Origin: Prosthecomicrobium sp. N25
Lineage (GTDB): Bacteria > Pseudomonadota > Alphaproteobacteria > Rhizobiales > Ancalomicrobiaceae
Direction of reading: 5' to 3'
Assembly (NCBI RefSeq): GCF_037203705.1
Contig: NZ_JBBCAT010000002.1
Location: 682,001-746,000, forward strand
DNA: 64,000 nucleotides
This document shows, one piece after another, positions 29,171 to 37,662 of this stretch (positions are counted from its first letter, which is position 1; each line of letters starts with the position of its first letter). The translations under genes were made by a program, and so were the position numbers. A model generated the notes under the pieces. That model made no database searches. It saw nothing but the letters and a program-made list of their open reading frames with translations, and was not told where the DNA came from.

Positions 29171-30694
29171 ATGTTCATATTCAAGCGTTTGGCTGCCGGT
29201 GCAACCGCTCTTGGCATCCTGGCTGCCGGGATCGGCGGCTGGTCTCCGACGGCGGGCGCCGCGGACGCGAAGGTCACCTTCGTGCTGGTGAACGACATCT
29301 ACAAGATCGACGGCCCGAAGAACCGCGGCGGCTTCAGCCGGCTCGCGGCCATCGTGAAGGCCGAGCAGGCCAAGGGCGGCAAGGTCATCTACGTGCACGC
29401 GGGCGACACGATCTCGCCGTCGCTGATGTCGGGCTTCGACAAGGGCGCGCACGTGGTCGAACTGCTCAACATGGTGCCGCCGGACATCTTCGTGCCGGGC
29501 AACCACGAGTTCGACTTCGGGCCGGACGTGTTCAGGACCCGGATGGGCGAACTGAAGGCGCCCATGAAGCTCGCCGCCAACTTGCGCGACGAGGCCGGCA
29601 ATCCCTTGCCGGGCTTCGAGGACCAGAAGATCGTCGAGATCGACGGGGTGAAGCTCGGGATCCTCGGCATCACGGCGGACGACAGCCCGGTGAAGTCGAG
29701 CCCGGGCCCGCTCAAGTTCGCCGACAGCATCAAGACCGCGCTCGCCTCCGCCAAGGCGCTGCGGGACCAGGGCGCGGACTTCATCGTGGCGGTGGTGCAC
29801 GCGAACCGGGCGCAGGATCAGGTGCTGTTCGGCACCGGCGCCTTCGACCTGGTGCTCTCCGGCGACGACCACGACCTGGCGCTCTTCTTCAACGGACGGA
29901 CGGCGCTGGTCGAGTCCAAGGAGGAGGGCGAGTACGTCACCGCCATCGACCTGCAGATCAAGGCCGAGGAGCGCGACGGGCGGCGCCAGACGACCTGGTG
30001 GCCGAATTTCCGCATCATCGATTCCGCCACGGTGGCGCCCGACCCGACTGTGGAGGTCAAGGTCGAGGAGTACCGCAAGCAGCTGTCGCGCGAGCTCGAC
30101 ATCGAGATCGGCAAGGTCGACGGGCCGCTCGACAGCCGCAAGTCCACGGTGCGCACCGGCGAGGCGGCGATCGGCAACCTGATCGCGGACGGCATGCGCT
30201 TCGCGACCGGGGCCGACCTGGCGATCACCAACGGCGGCGGGATCCGGGGCAACAAGCAGTACGCGCCGGGGGCGCCCTTCAGCCGCCGCGACGTGTTGAC
30301 CGAACTTCCCTTCGGCAACAAGACCGTGCTGGTCGAGGTCACCGGCGAGACCGTCCTGGCGGCGCTGGAGAACGGCGTCTCGCAGGTCGAGCAGGAGGGC
30401 GGGCGCTTCCCGCAGGTCTCCGGCGTGACGCTCGAGGCCGACAAGGGCAAGCCGGCCGGCAGCCGCATCCTGTCGGTCAAGGTCGGCGGCGAGCCGCTCG
30501 ACCCGAAGAAGACCTACAAGGTGGCGATCAACGACTTCATGCTCGCCGGCGGCGACGGCTACCGGATGTTCTCCCGGGCGAAGCAGCTCCTCGGCGAGCG
30601 CGACGCCAAGCTGATGGCCAACGACGTCATGGCCTATGTGAAGGAGAAGGGCGCCGCGACGGGCAAGGTCGAAGGCCGCGTGGTCCTGAAGTAA
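29171..30694 (+). CDS. periplasmic bifunctional metallophosphatase/5'-nucleotidase-like protein
   Basis: 507 residues from ATG 29171 (MFIFKRLAAG), with GAGG 9 nt upstream; signal peptide through about 37 (AGATALGILAAGIGGWSPTAGA). A metallophosphatase domain about 38-290 is followed by a 5'-nucleotidase C-terminal domain about 330-500 (ITNGGGIRG, ELPFGNKTVLVEVTGETV, NDFMLAGGDGY). The first metal motif reads LVNDIYKID instead of the usual N-D-x-H, and the late motif reads SGDDHDL instead of SGHTH. HAGDTISPS, PGNHEFDFG and VVHAN are intact. This subfamily is known with those changes, so activity may differ from a classical 5'-nucleotidase. Confidence 0.85.
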   Translation: MFIFKRLAAGATALGILAAGIGGWSPTAGAADAKVTFVLVNDIYKIDGPKNRGGFSRLAAIVKAEQAKGGKVIYVHAGDTISPSLMSGFDKGAHVVELLNMVPPDIFVPGNHEFDFGPDVFRTRMGELKAPMKLAANLRDEAGNPLPGFEDQKIVEIDGVKLGILGITADDSPVKSSPGPLKFADSIKTALASAKALRDQGADFIVAVVHANRAQDQVLFGTGAFDLVLSGDDHDLALFFNGRTALVESKEEGEYVTAIDLQIKAEERDGRRQTTWWPNFRIIDSATVAPDPTVEVKVEEYRKQLSRELDIEIGKVDGPLDSRKSTVRTGEAAIGNLIADGMRFATGADLAITNGGGIRGNKQYAPGAPFSRRDVLTELPFGNKTVLVEVTGETVLAALENGVSQVEQEGGRFPQVSGVTLEADKGKPAGSRILSVKVGGEPLDPKKTYKVAINDFMLAGGDGYRMFSRAKQLLGERDAKLMANDVMAYVKEKGAATGKVEGRVVLK

Positions 30695-30714
30695 CCGTCG
30701 TCCCCCTCCGCCGG

Positions 30715-30742
30715 CCGTCCGACCCTGGGGCGGTTCGGACGG
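30715..30742 (+). terminator. hairpin after the 5'-nucleotidase-like gene
   Basis: CCGTCCGA (30715-30722) pairs exactly with TCGGACGG (30735-30742) around a 12-nt loop, 20 nt past the stop; no T-run follows, so it may need Rho. The remaining 30743-31040 holds no gene I can support; it is very GC-rich with several short GGCC-type stems. Confidence 0.5.
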
Positions 30743-31046
30743 TGGCGCGGGAACTGTGGGCTGCCGGGCCCGGACCTCCGGCATCGGACGGCCTTTGATG
30801 GGGTCCGTCCAAGGGGGGCCCATCGGGGCCGGCGCCGGGGCCGGCCGGTCGGGCGGAAGCCTGTCCGCCGGGTGAGGGCCCGAGGTGAGCCCGTCGGGCG
30901 TGGCCCGGCGGTCCGACGCGGCTCGGACGTCCATGAGCCGGTTTGGGTGCAGCAACGGAATCGCTCCGGTTCCGGGCCACCGGAGTCGCCAACCGGATTC
31001 CTCGGCCTGGGCGCCAGCGGCACGGCGGGTCTTGTCGGGTCTGAAC

Positions 31047-31061
31047 TGTTACGGTATAACA
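31047..31061 (+). promoter_or_regulatory. Zur-type operator of the zinc operon
   Basis: TGTTACGGTATAACA: arms TGTTA and TAACA in a 15-bp box. Compared with the alphaproteobacterial Zur consensus (TGTTATA, one base, TATAACA) the right half is perfect and the left half differs at two positions. It overlaps a TATAAC that can serve as -10 and lies 23 bp before the start of the first gene. Zur would close the operon when zinc is plentiful. Confidence 0.75.
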
Positions 31062-31084
31062 TACCGCGACAGCCGAGGACTCCC

Positions 31085-31822
31085 GTGAGCGAACGCAGCA
31101 CTCCCCAGGACCCGGCCGGCGGGCCGCATGTGCCGGGGCCGGCGTACGCCGACGGAAGGTCTTCGCCGGGCGTCGGACATCGCCGGGACACCGGGACTTT
31201 GCACGCCGTCGGGCATGACCACCGGCCCGGGCGTTCGAGCGTCCTGGGTCCTTCCCGGCCCCGGGTGGCCGAGGCGGAGCCGGACCATGGCCGGGTCGGA
31301 CCCGGCGGGCACGTCCATTCCCAGGAGAACGCCGGTCGCGGCGTCGCGGGAGGCGGAGCCGCCCCCGACGAAGACCACGGCCATGCGCATCCGCACGGCC
31401 ATGCGCATCTCCACCGACACGGCCGTGCCGCTACCCACGAGCATGCGGACGGCCATGTCCACGGCCCGGCCGTCACCCACGGCCACGACCCTGCAGCCGA
31501 GCACGCCCATGCGCCTGGCCACGGCCATGCGGACGGGCACGCCCATTCTCCCGCTCATGACCACGGTCATGCGCCGGACCATCCGGCCGACGTCGGGGCC
31601 GGTCCGGAGGGCGGGAGCCATGGGCATGGCCGGTCGAGCCTCGCCCCGGCCCATCGTCACTCCCACGGCCACGGCGGACACGGGTCGGCGCACGGCGCGG
31701 CCCATGCGCATGCAGTGGCGCCGACGCTGTCGCTCGTCCGGCTGTCGCTCGCGGAGCGGCTCGCGGCCGCCGGGGCGGTGTCGCTCCTGATCTGGGCCGG
31801 CGTCGCCTGGGCGATCGCATGA
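31085..31822 (+). CDS. histidine-rich protein with C-terminal membrane helix, first gene of zinc operon
   Basis: 245 residues from a GTG start at 31085 (SERSTPQDPAGG follows) with GAGG six nt upstream and the Zur-type box 23 bp away. 42 residues are histidine (17%), mostly in HGHAH, HEHADGHVH and HSHGHGGHG-type repeats from residue 90 to 205. A single hydrophobic helix ends the chain (about 222-243, AAAGAVSLLIWAGVAWAIA), so it would be tail-anchored or end in the membrane. No family recognised. Its TGA overlaps a possible aztA start. A zinc store, buffer or donor to the importer is the natural guess; the other frames of this stretch show no comparable pattern. Confidence 0.72.
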   Translation: MSERSTPQDPAGGPHVPGPAYADGRSSPGVGHRRDTGTLHAVGHDHRPGRSSVLGPSRPRVAEAEPDHGRVGPGGHVHSQENAGRGVAGGGAAPDEDHGHAHPHGHAHLHRHGRAATHEHADGHVHGPAVTHGHDPAAEHAHAPGHGHADGHAHSPAHDHGHAPDHPADVGAGPEGGSHGHGRSSLAPAHRHSHGHGGHGSAHGAAHAHAVAPTLSLVRLSLAERLAAAGAVSLLIWAGVAWAIA

Positions 31823-31836
31823 GGGGGCGCGACACA

Positions 31837-32583
31837 ATGGCGGGATCCCGCATCGAGTTCCAGGACCTGACGCTCGGCTACGACCGGCATCCGGCCGTCC
31901 ACCACCTGTCCGGCCGCATCGAGGCGGGGGCGCTGGTGGCGATCGTAGGGCCGAACGGCGCCGGCAAGTCGACGCTCCTCAAGGGCGTCGCGGGTCTTCT
32001 CGAGCCGCTCGGCGGACGGCTCAGCCTGGACGGCGTCGACCCGCGGGACATCGCCTACCTGCCGCAGCTCGCCGAGGTGGACCGGAGCTTTCCCCTTTCG
32101 GTCTACGACTTCGTGGCGATGGGGCTCTGGCGCAAGGCCGGGGCCTTCGGGGGCATCGGCCGGGGCCATGCGGCGCGGATCGCCGACGCCATCCGGGCGG
32201 TGGGCCTCGAGGGCTTCGAGCGGCGGTCGGTGGGGACCCTCTCGGGCGGCCAGATGCAGCGCACCCTGTTCGCTCGGCTCCTGCTGCAGGACAGCTCGGT
32301 CATCCTGCTCGACGAGCCCTTCAACGCCATCGACGCCAAGACCGCTGCGGATCTCCTCGACCTCATCCGGCGCTGGCACGCGGAGCGGCGGACCGTCGTC
32401 ACCGTCCTGCACGACCTGGAGACGGTGCGCCGGCACTTCCCCGAGAGCGTGCTGATCGCCCGCGAGCTGATCGCCTGGGGGCCGACCCCCGAGGTGCTGA
32501 CCCCCGCCAACCTGCTGAAGGCGCGACGCATGATCGAGGCCTTCGACGAGGCGGCGCACGTGTGCGACCGCGGCGCGGCCTGA
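31837..32583 (+). CDS. aztA: zinc ABC transporter ATP-binding protein (AztA/ZnuC-like)
   Basis: Energises zinc uptake from the inner face of the membrane. 248 residues from ATG 31837, preferred over ATG 31819 because AGGGGG lies nine nt before it. Walker A GPNGAGKST (38-46), Q-loop in YLPQLAEVDRSFPL, signature LSGGQ (135-139), Walker B VILLDEP (155-161), switch His in VTVLHDLETV. The C-terminal IAWGPTPEVL is the form seen in AztA of Paracoccus-type systems. Spacing to aztB is 10 bp. Mn/Zn family relatives are the alternative, but the operator and neighbours favour zinc. Confidence 0.9.
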   Translation: MAGSRIEFQDLTLGYDRHPAVHHLSGRIEAGALVAIVGPNGAGKSTLLKGVAGLLEPLGGRLSLDGVDPRDIAYLPQLAEVDRSFPLSVYDFVAMGLWRKAGAFGGIGRGHAARIADAIRAVGLEGFERRSVGTLSGGQMQRTLFARLLLQDSSVILLDEPFNAIDAKTAADLLDLIRRWHAERRTVVTVLHDLETVRRHFPESVLIARELIAWGPTPEVLTPANLLKARRMIEAFDEAAHVCDRGAA

Positions 32584-32593
32584 GGGGCGGACG

Positions 32594-33463
32594 ATGCTCT
32601 ACGACCTCCTGATCGAGCCCTTCGCCGAGTTCGACTTCATGCGTCGCGCCCTCGTCGGCAGCCTGGCGCTCTCGATCGGCGCCGCGCCGGTCGGCGTATT
32701 CCTGATGCTCCGGCGGATGTCGCTGACCGGCGACGCCATGGCGCACGCCATCCTGCCCGGGGCGGCCATCGGCTACCTGCTGGCCGGGCTCTCGCTGCCG
32801 GCCATGTCGCTCGGCGGCCTGGTGGCGGGGCTCGCGGTCGCGCTCGGCGCCGGCGCGGTCGCGCGCAGCACGGCCCTGAAGGAGGATGCGACGCTCGCCG
32901 CCTTCTATCTCGTCTCGCTGGCGCTCGGCGTGGTCATCGTCTCGGCCCGGGGTTCCAACGTCGACCTCCTGCACGTGCTCTTCGGCTCCGTGCTGGCGCT
33001 CGACGACGGCACGCTGCTGCTCCTCGCCGGGGTGGCGAGCGGCACGCTCCTGATCTTCGCCGTGATAGCCCGGCCGCTCGTGCTGGAGTGCGTCGACCCG
33101 TCCTTCCTGCGCTCGGTCAGCCGGGCGGGCGCGCCGGTGCATTTCGCCTTCATGGCCCTCGTGGTCATGAACCTGGTGGCCGGCTTCCACGCCCTCGGCA
33201 CCCTGCTGGCGGTCGGGATCATGATGCTGCCGGCGGCAGCGGCGCGGCTGTGGACCGACGACCTGACCCGCCTCATCGTCCTCGCGGCAGCCATCGGCGC
33301 CGGATCGAGCGTGGCGGGCCTTCTCGTCTCCTATCACGCGAGTCTGCCCTCGGGGCCGGCGATCATCCTGATGGCCGGCTGCGCCTATGCGGTCTCGATC
33401 GTGTTCGGGCGCTCGGGCGGGCTGATCCGCCGCGTCGCCCGGCCGCGCCACCTGGAAGCCTGA
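32594..33463 (+). CDS. aztB: zinc ABC transporter permease (AztB/ZnuB-like)
   Basis: Integral membrane channel of the zinc importer. 289 residues with about eight helices; conserved LRRMSLTGDAMAHAILPGAA near residue 36 (the ATPase-contacting and translocation motif of the ABC-3 family), GSNVDLLHVLFGSVLAL and LLAVGIMMLPAAAARLW. N-terminus MLYDLLIEPFAEFDFMRRAL resembles AztB-type permeases. Ribosome site GAGGGGCGG precedes the ATG. Lies between aztA and aztC. Confidence 0.92.
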   Translation: MLYDLLIEPFAEFDFMRRALVGSLALSIGAAPVGVFLMLRRMSLTGDAMAHAILPGAAIGYLLAGLSLPAMSLGGLVAGLAVALGAGAVARSTALKEDATLAAFYLVSLALGVVIVSARGSNVDLLHVLFGSVLALDDGTLLLLAGVASGTLLIFAVIARPLVLECVDPSFLRSVSRAGAPVHFAFMALVVMNLVAGFHALGTLLAVGIMMLPAAAARLWTDDLTRLIVLAAAIGAGSSVAGLLVSYHASLPSGPAIILMAGCAYAVSIVFGRSGGLIRRVARPRHLEA

Positions 33464-33546
33464 ACCGGCCGGCCTCCCGGCCCCCGAAGTCACAGCGCCA
33501 CCCGCCCCCTGACAGGCGGCCGGCGCCCCCTGTCGGAGTCCACGCC

Positions 33547-34470
33547 ATGCTCACATTCAGCCGCCGCGCCGTCCTCTCCGCCGCCGCCGCCGTCCTGCTC
33601 CTCGGGGCCGCCCGCGGGCCGGCCGGCGCGAGCGAGACGGTGCCGGTCGTGGCGACCTTCTCGATCCTCGGCGACTTCGTCCGCGTGGTCGGGGGCGCGC
33701 GCGTCTCGGTCAGGACCCTGGTCGGCCCGGACGGGGATGCGCATGTGTACAACCCCTCGCCGGCGGATGCCCGCGCGGTCGCGGAGGCCCGGGCCGTGTT
33801 CGTCAACGGGCTCGGCTTCGAGGGCTGGATCGAGCGGCTCGTCAAGGCCTCCGGCACGCGGGCGAGCCTGGTGGTCGCCACCCGCGGCATCAGCCCCCGG
33901 GTCATGGAGGATGCGGACGGGCACGGTCACGACCACGGGGCGAAGGATCCTCATGCCTGGCAGTCGGTCGCCAACGCCAAGGTGTATGTCGCCAATGTCC
34001 GCGACGGCCTCGTCGCCGCCGATCCGGACGGTGCGCCGGTCTACCAGGCGAACGCGGCCGCCTATCTGGCCGAGCTCGACCGGCTCGACGCGGAGGTGCG
34101 CGCGGCCATCGGCCGGGTACCGCCCGCAGAGCGACGGGTTCTCACCTCGCACGACGCCTTCGGGTATTTCGCGGCCGCCTACGGGGTGACGTTCCTGGCG
34201 CCCCAGGGGGTCTCGACCGAGGCGGAAGCGACGGCGAAGGACGTGGCGCGGCTGATCCGGCTGATCCGCAAGGAGAAGATCAAGGCGGTGTTCGTCGAGA
34301 CGATCACGGACCCGCGTCTCGCCGACCGGATCGCCCGCGAAACCGGGGTGGCGCTCGGGGGCGAGATCTATTCGGACGCGCTGTCGCCTTCAACTGGACC
34401 GGCCGCCACCTATATCGATATGGTCCGCCACAACGTGAAACTCCTCACCGCCGCGATGGCCGGGTCCTGA
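33547..34470 (+). CDS. aztC: zinc ABC transporter substrate-binding protein (AztC/ZnuA-like)
   Basis: Periplasmic zinc receptor of cluster A-I. 307 residues; signal peptide 1-28 (RRAVLSAAAAVLLLGAARG). Predicted metal ligands H66 (DAHVYNPSPAD), H136 (DPHAWQS), H202 (TSHDAFGYF) and D277 (YSDALS). A short flexible His loop HGHDHGAKDPH (126-136) is present but much smaller than in ZnuA, as in AztC. The central helix and the GVSTEAEATAKDVARLI segment are typical. A paired AztD chaperone is not seen in the window. Confidence 0.92.
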   Translation: MLTFSRRAVLSAAAAVLLLGAARGPAGASETVPVVATFSILGDFVRVVGGARVSVRTLVGPDGDAHVYNPSPADARAVAEARAVFVNGLGFEGWIERLVKASGTRASLVVATRGISPRVMEDADGHGHDHGAKDPHAWQSVANAKVYVANVRDGLVAADPDGAPVYQANAAAYLAELDRLDAEVRAAIGRVPPAERRVLTSHDAFGYFAAAYGVTFLAPQGVSTEAEATAKDVARLIRLIRKEKIKAVFVETITDPRLADRIARETGVALGGEIYSDALSPSTGPAATYIDMVRHNVKLLTAAMAGS

Positions 34471-34503
34471 CCCCGTCCTCCGCCCGCCCACCCGAGGTTC
34501 CCC

Positions 34504-35472
34504 ATGGCCCTTCCCGCCGCGCCCATTCCCGTCACCGTGCTCACCGGATATCTCGGTGCCGGCAAGACGACGCTGCTCAACCGCATCCTGACTGAGGATC
34601 ACGGCAAGAAATACGCCGTAATCGTCAACGAGTTCGGTGAGGTCGGGATCGACAACGACCTCGTCGTCGACACCGACGAGGAAGTCTTCGAGATGAACAA
34701 CGGCTGCATCTGTTGCACCGTTCGCGGCGACCTCATCCGCATCATCGAAGGGTTGATGAAGCGGAAGGGGAATTTCGACGGAATTCTCATCGAGACCACG
34801 GGTCTCGCCGATCCGGCCCCGGTCGCGCAGACCTTCTTCATGGACGACGACGTGCGCGCCCGGACGCGGCTCGACGCGATCGTCACCGTGGTGGACGCCC
34901 TGAACCTCGCCAAGCGGCTCGACGACGCGCCGGAGGCCGAGGACCAGGTGGCCTTCGCGGACGTGATCCTGCTCAACAAGGTGGATCTCGTCACCCCCGA
35001 AGAACTCGCGGCGGTCCGGCGCGACATCAGGGCCATCAACCCCTATGCGCGCGTCATCGAGACCGAACGCTGCCGGGTCGATCTGCAGGAGATCCTGGAC
35101 AAGGGCGCCTTCGACCTGTCGCGCATCCTGTCGGTCGAGCCGGACTTCCTGAAGGACGACCACCATCACCACAACGAGGACGTCCGCTCCATCTCGCTCA
35201 AGGCCGGCGATCTCGACGCCGACCTGTTCTTCGACTTCATCCAGCGCGAGACTCAGGCGCAGGGACCGAACATCCTGCGGCTCAAGGGCATCCTGGCCTT
35301 CAAGGGCGATCCGGACCGCTACGTGGTGCAGGGCGTGCACATGATCGTGGAGGGCGATCACCAGCGGCCGTGGCGCAGCGACGAGCCGCGCGAGAGCCGG
35401 CTCGTCTTCATCGGGCGCGACCTCGACTGGGGCGGCCTGAAGAACGGCTTCGAGGCCTGCCGGGCGGCCTGA
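34504..35472 (+). CDS. CobW/COG0523 GTPase, zinc metallochaperone type
   Basis: 322 residues. Walker [10 protein letters not shown] (15-23), Walker B/switch [13 protein letters not shown], the metal-binding CxCC motif as C68-I-C70-C71 ([13 protein letters not shown]), the guanine-specificity motif LLNKVDLV, and a His-rich spot [12 protein letters not shown] before the C-terminal domain (about 230-320). COG0523 proteins next to Zur sites are thought to pass zinc to client enzymes during zinc starvation. Fifth gene of the operon, 33 bp after aztC, so likely under the same Zur-type operator. Confidence 0.9.
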   Translation: MALPAAPIPVTVLTGYLGAGKTTLLNRILTEDHGKKYAVIVNEFGEVGIDNDLVVDTDEEVFEMNNGCICCTVRGDLIRIIEGLMKRKGNFDGILIETTGLADPAPVAQTFFMDDDVRARTRLDAIVTVVDALNLAKRLDDAPEAEDQVAFADVILLNKVDLVTPEELAAVRRDIRAINPYARVIETERCRVDLQEILDKGAFDLSRILSVEPDFLKDDHHHHNEDVRSISLKAGDLDADLFFDFIQRETQAQGPNILRLKGILAFKGDPDRYVVQGVHMIVEGDHQRPWRSDEPRESRLVFIGRDLDWGGLKNGFEACRAA

Positions 35473-35551
35473 CGGGGCTGCTCCAGGCGCCTTGCCAGAG
35501 CGCCGCGGCCATGGAAAAAGCCAGGGCCCGCGTTCGCGAGAGGATCCCACC

Positions 35552-36532
35552 TTGCCCAAGTCCACGCCCCTGTCCTTCGGCGCCTACGTGGTCGCGGCCG
35601 CCTTTCCCGGCGGCCGGCCCCTGTTCGCGCTCGGCGACGGCTCGGTCCGGCTGGCGGAGCCGGACGGCGCGTCGCGGGCCGTGGAGGCTCATGACGGCGG
35701 CATCCTGGCGGCGGCCCCGGCGCTCGACGGCCGGAGCCTGCTGACGGCCGGCGACGACGGGCGGGTGGTCCGGACGACGCCGGAGGGGAGCACCGAACTG
35801 CTCTTCGAGAAGAAGGGCAAGTGGCTGGACCAGATCGCGGCGGGGCCGCAGGGGGCGGTCGCCTGCGCGAGCGGCCGCACCGTCTGGGTCCGGCTGCAGG
35901 ACGGGGCGGTCGTGGAGATCCCGCACGAGAAGGCGGTCGGCGGCGTCTGCTTCCTGCCCAAGGGGCTCCGGGTCGCGACCGCCACCATCGACAAGGCGAT
36001 GCTGCACTGGGTGACCGCCAAGGGCGCGCCTGTCGACCTGGAGTGGAAAGGGGCCCACACGGGCATCACGGTGTCGCCGGACGGTCGCTTCCTGGTGACG
36101 ACCATGCAGGAGCCGGCGCTGCACGGTTGGCGCATCGAAGACGCCAAGCACATGCGAATGACCGGCTACCCGGCCAAGGTGAAGTCGCTGAGCTGGAGTG
36201 CAAAGGGCAAGTGGCTCGCCTCCTCGGGGGCGAATGCCGCCATCCTTTGGCCGTTCACGGCGAAGGACGGCCCGATGGGCAAGCCTCCGCTGCAACTGGC
36301 GCCCTACGGCAAGCTCGTCACCCGCGTCGCCTGTCATCCCAGCGAGGAGGTCGTGGCGATCGGCTACGAGGACGGGCTCGTGATGGCGGTGCGCTTCGAG
36401 GACCACGCCGAGGTAGTGCTGCACAGGCCGGGGGAGAGCCCGGTCTCGGCGCTCGCCTGGAGCCCTGACGGGCTGGCGCTCGCGGTGGGCATGGAGTCCG
36501 GCGAGGCGGCGCTGGTCGACATCACGTCCTGA
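35552..36532 (+). CDS. WD40-repeat protein of the zinc operon
   Basis: 326 residues, TTG start at 35552 (PKSTPLSFGAYVVAAAF follows) with AGAGGA seven nt upstream; an ATG at 35511 is out of frame. About six to seven blades with LxxW/F-type strands (LFALGDGSVRLAEPDG, LLTAGDDGRVVRT, HTGITVSPDGRFLVT, VKSLSWSAKGKWLASSG, VSALAWSPDGLALAVG). No signal peptide, so cytoplasmic, which separates it from the periplasmic propeller AztD. WD40 genes follow COG0523 genes in related zinc operons; a scaffold or chaperone role is inferred. Its 3' end overlaps the convergent PAP2 gene by 11 bp. Confidence 0.82.
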   Translation: MPKSTPLSFGAYVVAAAFPGGRPLFALGDGSVRLAEPDGASRAVEAHDGGILAAAPALDGRSLLTAGDDGRVVRTTPEGSTELLFEKKGKWLDQIAAGPQGAVACASGRTVWVRLQDGAVVEIPHEKAVGGVCFLPKGLRVATATIDKAMLHWVTAKGAPVDLEWKGAHTGITVSPDGRFLVTTMQEPALHGWRIEDAKHMRMTGYPAKVKSLSWSAKGKWLASSGANAAILWPFTAKDGPMGKPPLQLAPYGKLVTRVACHPSEEVVAIGYEDGLVMAVRFEDHAEVVLHRPGESPVSALAWSPDGLALAVGMESGEAALVDITS

Positions 36533-37502
36533 TGGCGGGGCTTGCGGGACGGACCTCGTCCGCCTTCGCCGCGCCTTGCCCGGGAGCGGCTGCGGACCGA
36601 GGCCCGAGTATCCGGAGCAGCCGGCGACGGAGCGGCTCGGCGAGGGCTATCCCGGCGATCGCGACCAGGGCGCCGCCGACGACGTCGATGACGTAATGCC
36701 CGCCGGTGGTGACCGCCGAGGCGGCCATCAGCAGGTTCAGGGCGACCGCCGGCCAGAAGAGCCGGGGAACGGGCCGCAGGGCCCAGGGTACCAGCACGGC
36801 GACGGCGGCGTGCATGGACGGGAAGGTGACGAGCCCGTCGAGCCGGTCCAGATCCACGACGCGGAGGCTGCCGGACCGCAACGCGTCCAGTACCGCGGCG
36901 GGCGTCGCGCCGGTCAGGCGGACGTAGCGGAGATCGAGCGGGGGGACCTGGAGCGGCTCGGGCCCGTAGGTCGGCGCCAGGGAGCCGATCGCGATCGACA
37001 GGAGTGCAGTCGCCACGAAGGCGATCAGGAAGAGGTCGAGCGCGCGATGGCGGCCCGTTGCGGCGAGGACCGTCGCGGCCGTGAAGAGCTGAAGGTAGTA
37101 GGTGGCGTAGGCGAGGGAGAGGACGGCGAGGACGATTGGCCAGCGGTCCGCCGACCGGATGACGGTCGGCCAGTCGATGCCGAGCGCAAGCTCCAGGGCG
37201 GCGATCTCCCGGTCCCAGGTCGGCCAGGCGAGCCCCTGGCCGAGATAGCTGACGAGCACCAGGCCGATGCCGGCCACCAGCACGGCCCCGGCCGCGTCGA
37301 GGGCGTCGCGCGCCCGGACGCAGTGGGGCAGTCGCCAGGCCAGGATCGCCCGCGCGAGGGCGAGCGACAGGAACGTCAGGCCCATGTTGCCGACCACCCG
37401 GATCTGCACGCCGGCCAGCGTGTGGCCGGCGACGGACAGGATCGCGACCAGCGGGACGAGGCGATAGGCGACGACGGCCTGTGGTGGGGTGGAGCTTGTC
37501 AT
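36522..37502 (-). CDS. PAP2-type phosphatase / inositolphosphotransferase-like membrane protein
   Basis: 326 residues with about nine membrane helices. Two PAP2 signatures are seen, TFPSMHAAVAVLV (about 225-237) and TTGGHYVIDVVGG (about 268-280), with the catalytic His in HYVID and the proton-donor His in SMHAA; the first signature (K-x6-RP) is not clear, as in the PAP2_3 subfamily. It would act on a lipid phosphate at the periplasmic face, perhaps a phospholipid or undecaprenyl carrier. C-terminal tail rich in Ala/Arg. Its promoter region holds the TATGACG dyad at 37573. Confidence 0.85.
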   Translation of the reverse strand: MTSSTPPQAVVAYRLVPLVAILSVAGHTLAGVQIRVVGNMGLTFLSLALARAILAWRLPHCVRARDALDAAGAVLVAGIGLVLVSYLGQGLAWPTWDREIAALELALGIDWPTVIRSADRWPIVLAVLSLAYATYYLQLFTAATVLAATGRHRALDLFLIAFVATALLSIAIGSLAPTYGPEPLQVPPLDLRYVRLTGATPAAVLDALRSGSLRVVDLDRLDGLVTFPSMHAAVAVLVPWALRPVPRLFWPAVALNLLMAASAVTTGGHYVIDVVGGALVAIAGIALAEPLRRRLLRILGPRSAAAPGQGAAKADEVRPASPAIRT

Positions 37503-37572
37503 GTGGGGCCTCGGGGAGACCGGCCGGACTGCCCGGACCGATCCGCCCCAGAAGCTGCAAGATCCACGTGTA

Positions 37573-37589
37573 TATGACGTTACGTCATA
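37573..37589. promoter_or_regulatory. palindrome TATGACG-TTA-CGTCATA, likely operator
   Basis: TATGACGTTACGTCATA is a perfect 7-bp dyad around TTA. On the minus strand it overlaps a possible promoter (TTCAAA, 18 nt, TCATAT) 70 bp before the PAP2 start, so it is placed to control that gene. The TGACGT core is shared by several TetR-type operators; the regulator is unknown. Confidence 0.55.
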
Positions 37590-37662
37590 CTAGAATTTGA
37601 ACGTATGCCCGCTCCTGTGTTTCTGCCGGTGAACCCGTCGCGGACGCGAGGACCGGGTCGAA

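Noticed and set aside
35552-36532. WD40 protein as AztD periplasmic zinc chaperone
   Set aside because: No signal peptide and no His-rich N-terminus, so the cytoplasmic WD40 type linked to COG0523 genes fits better.
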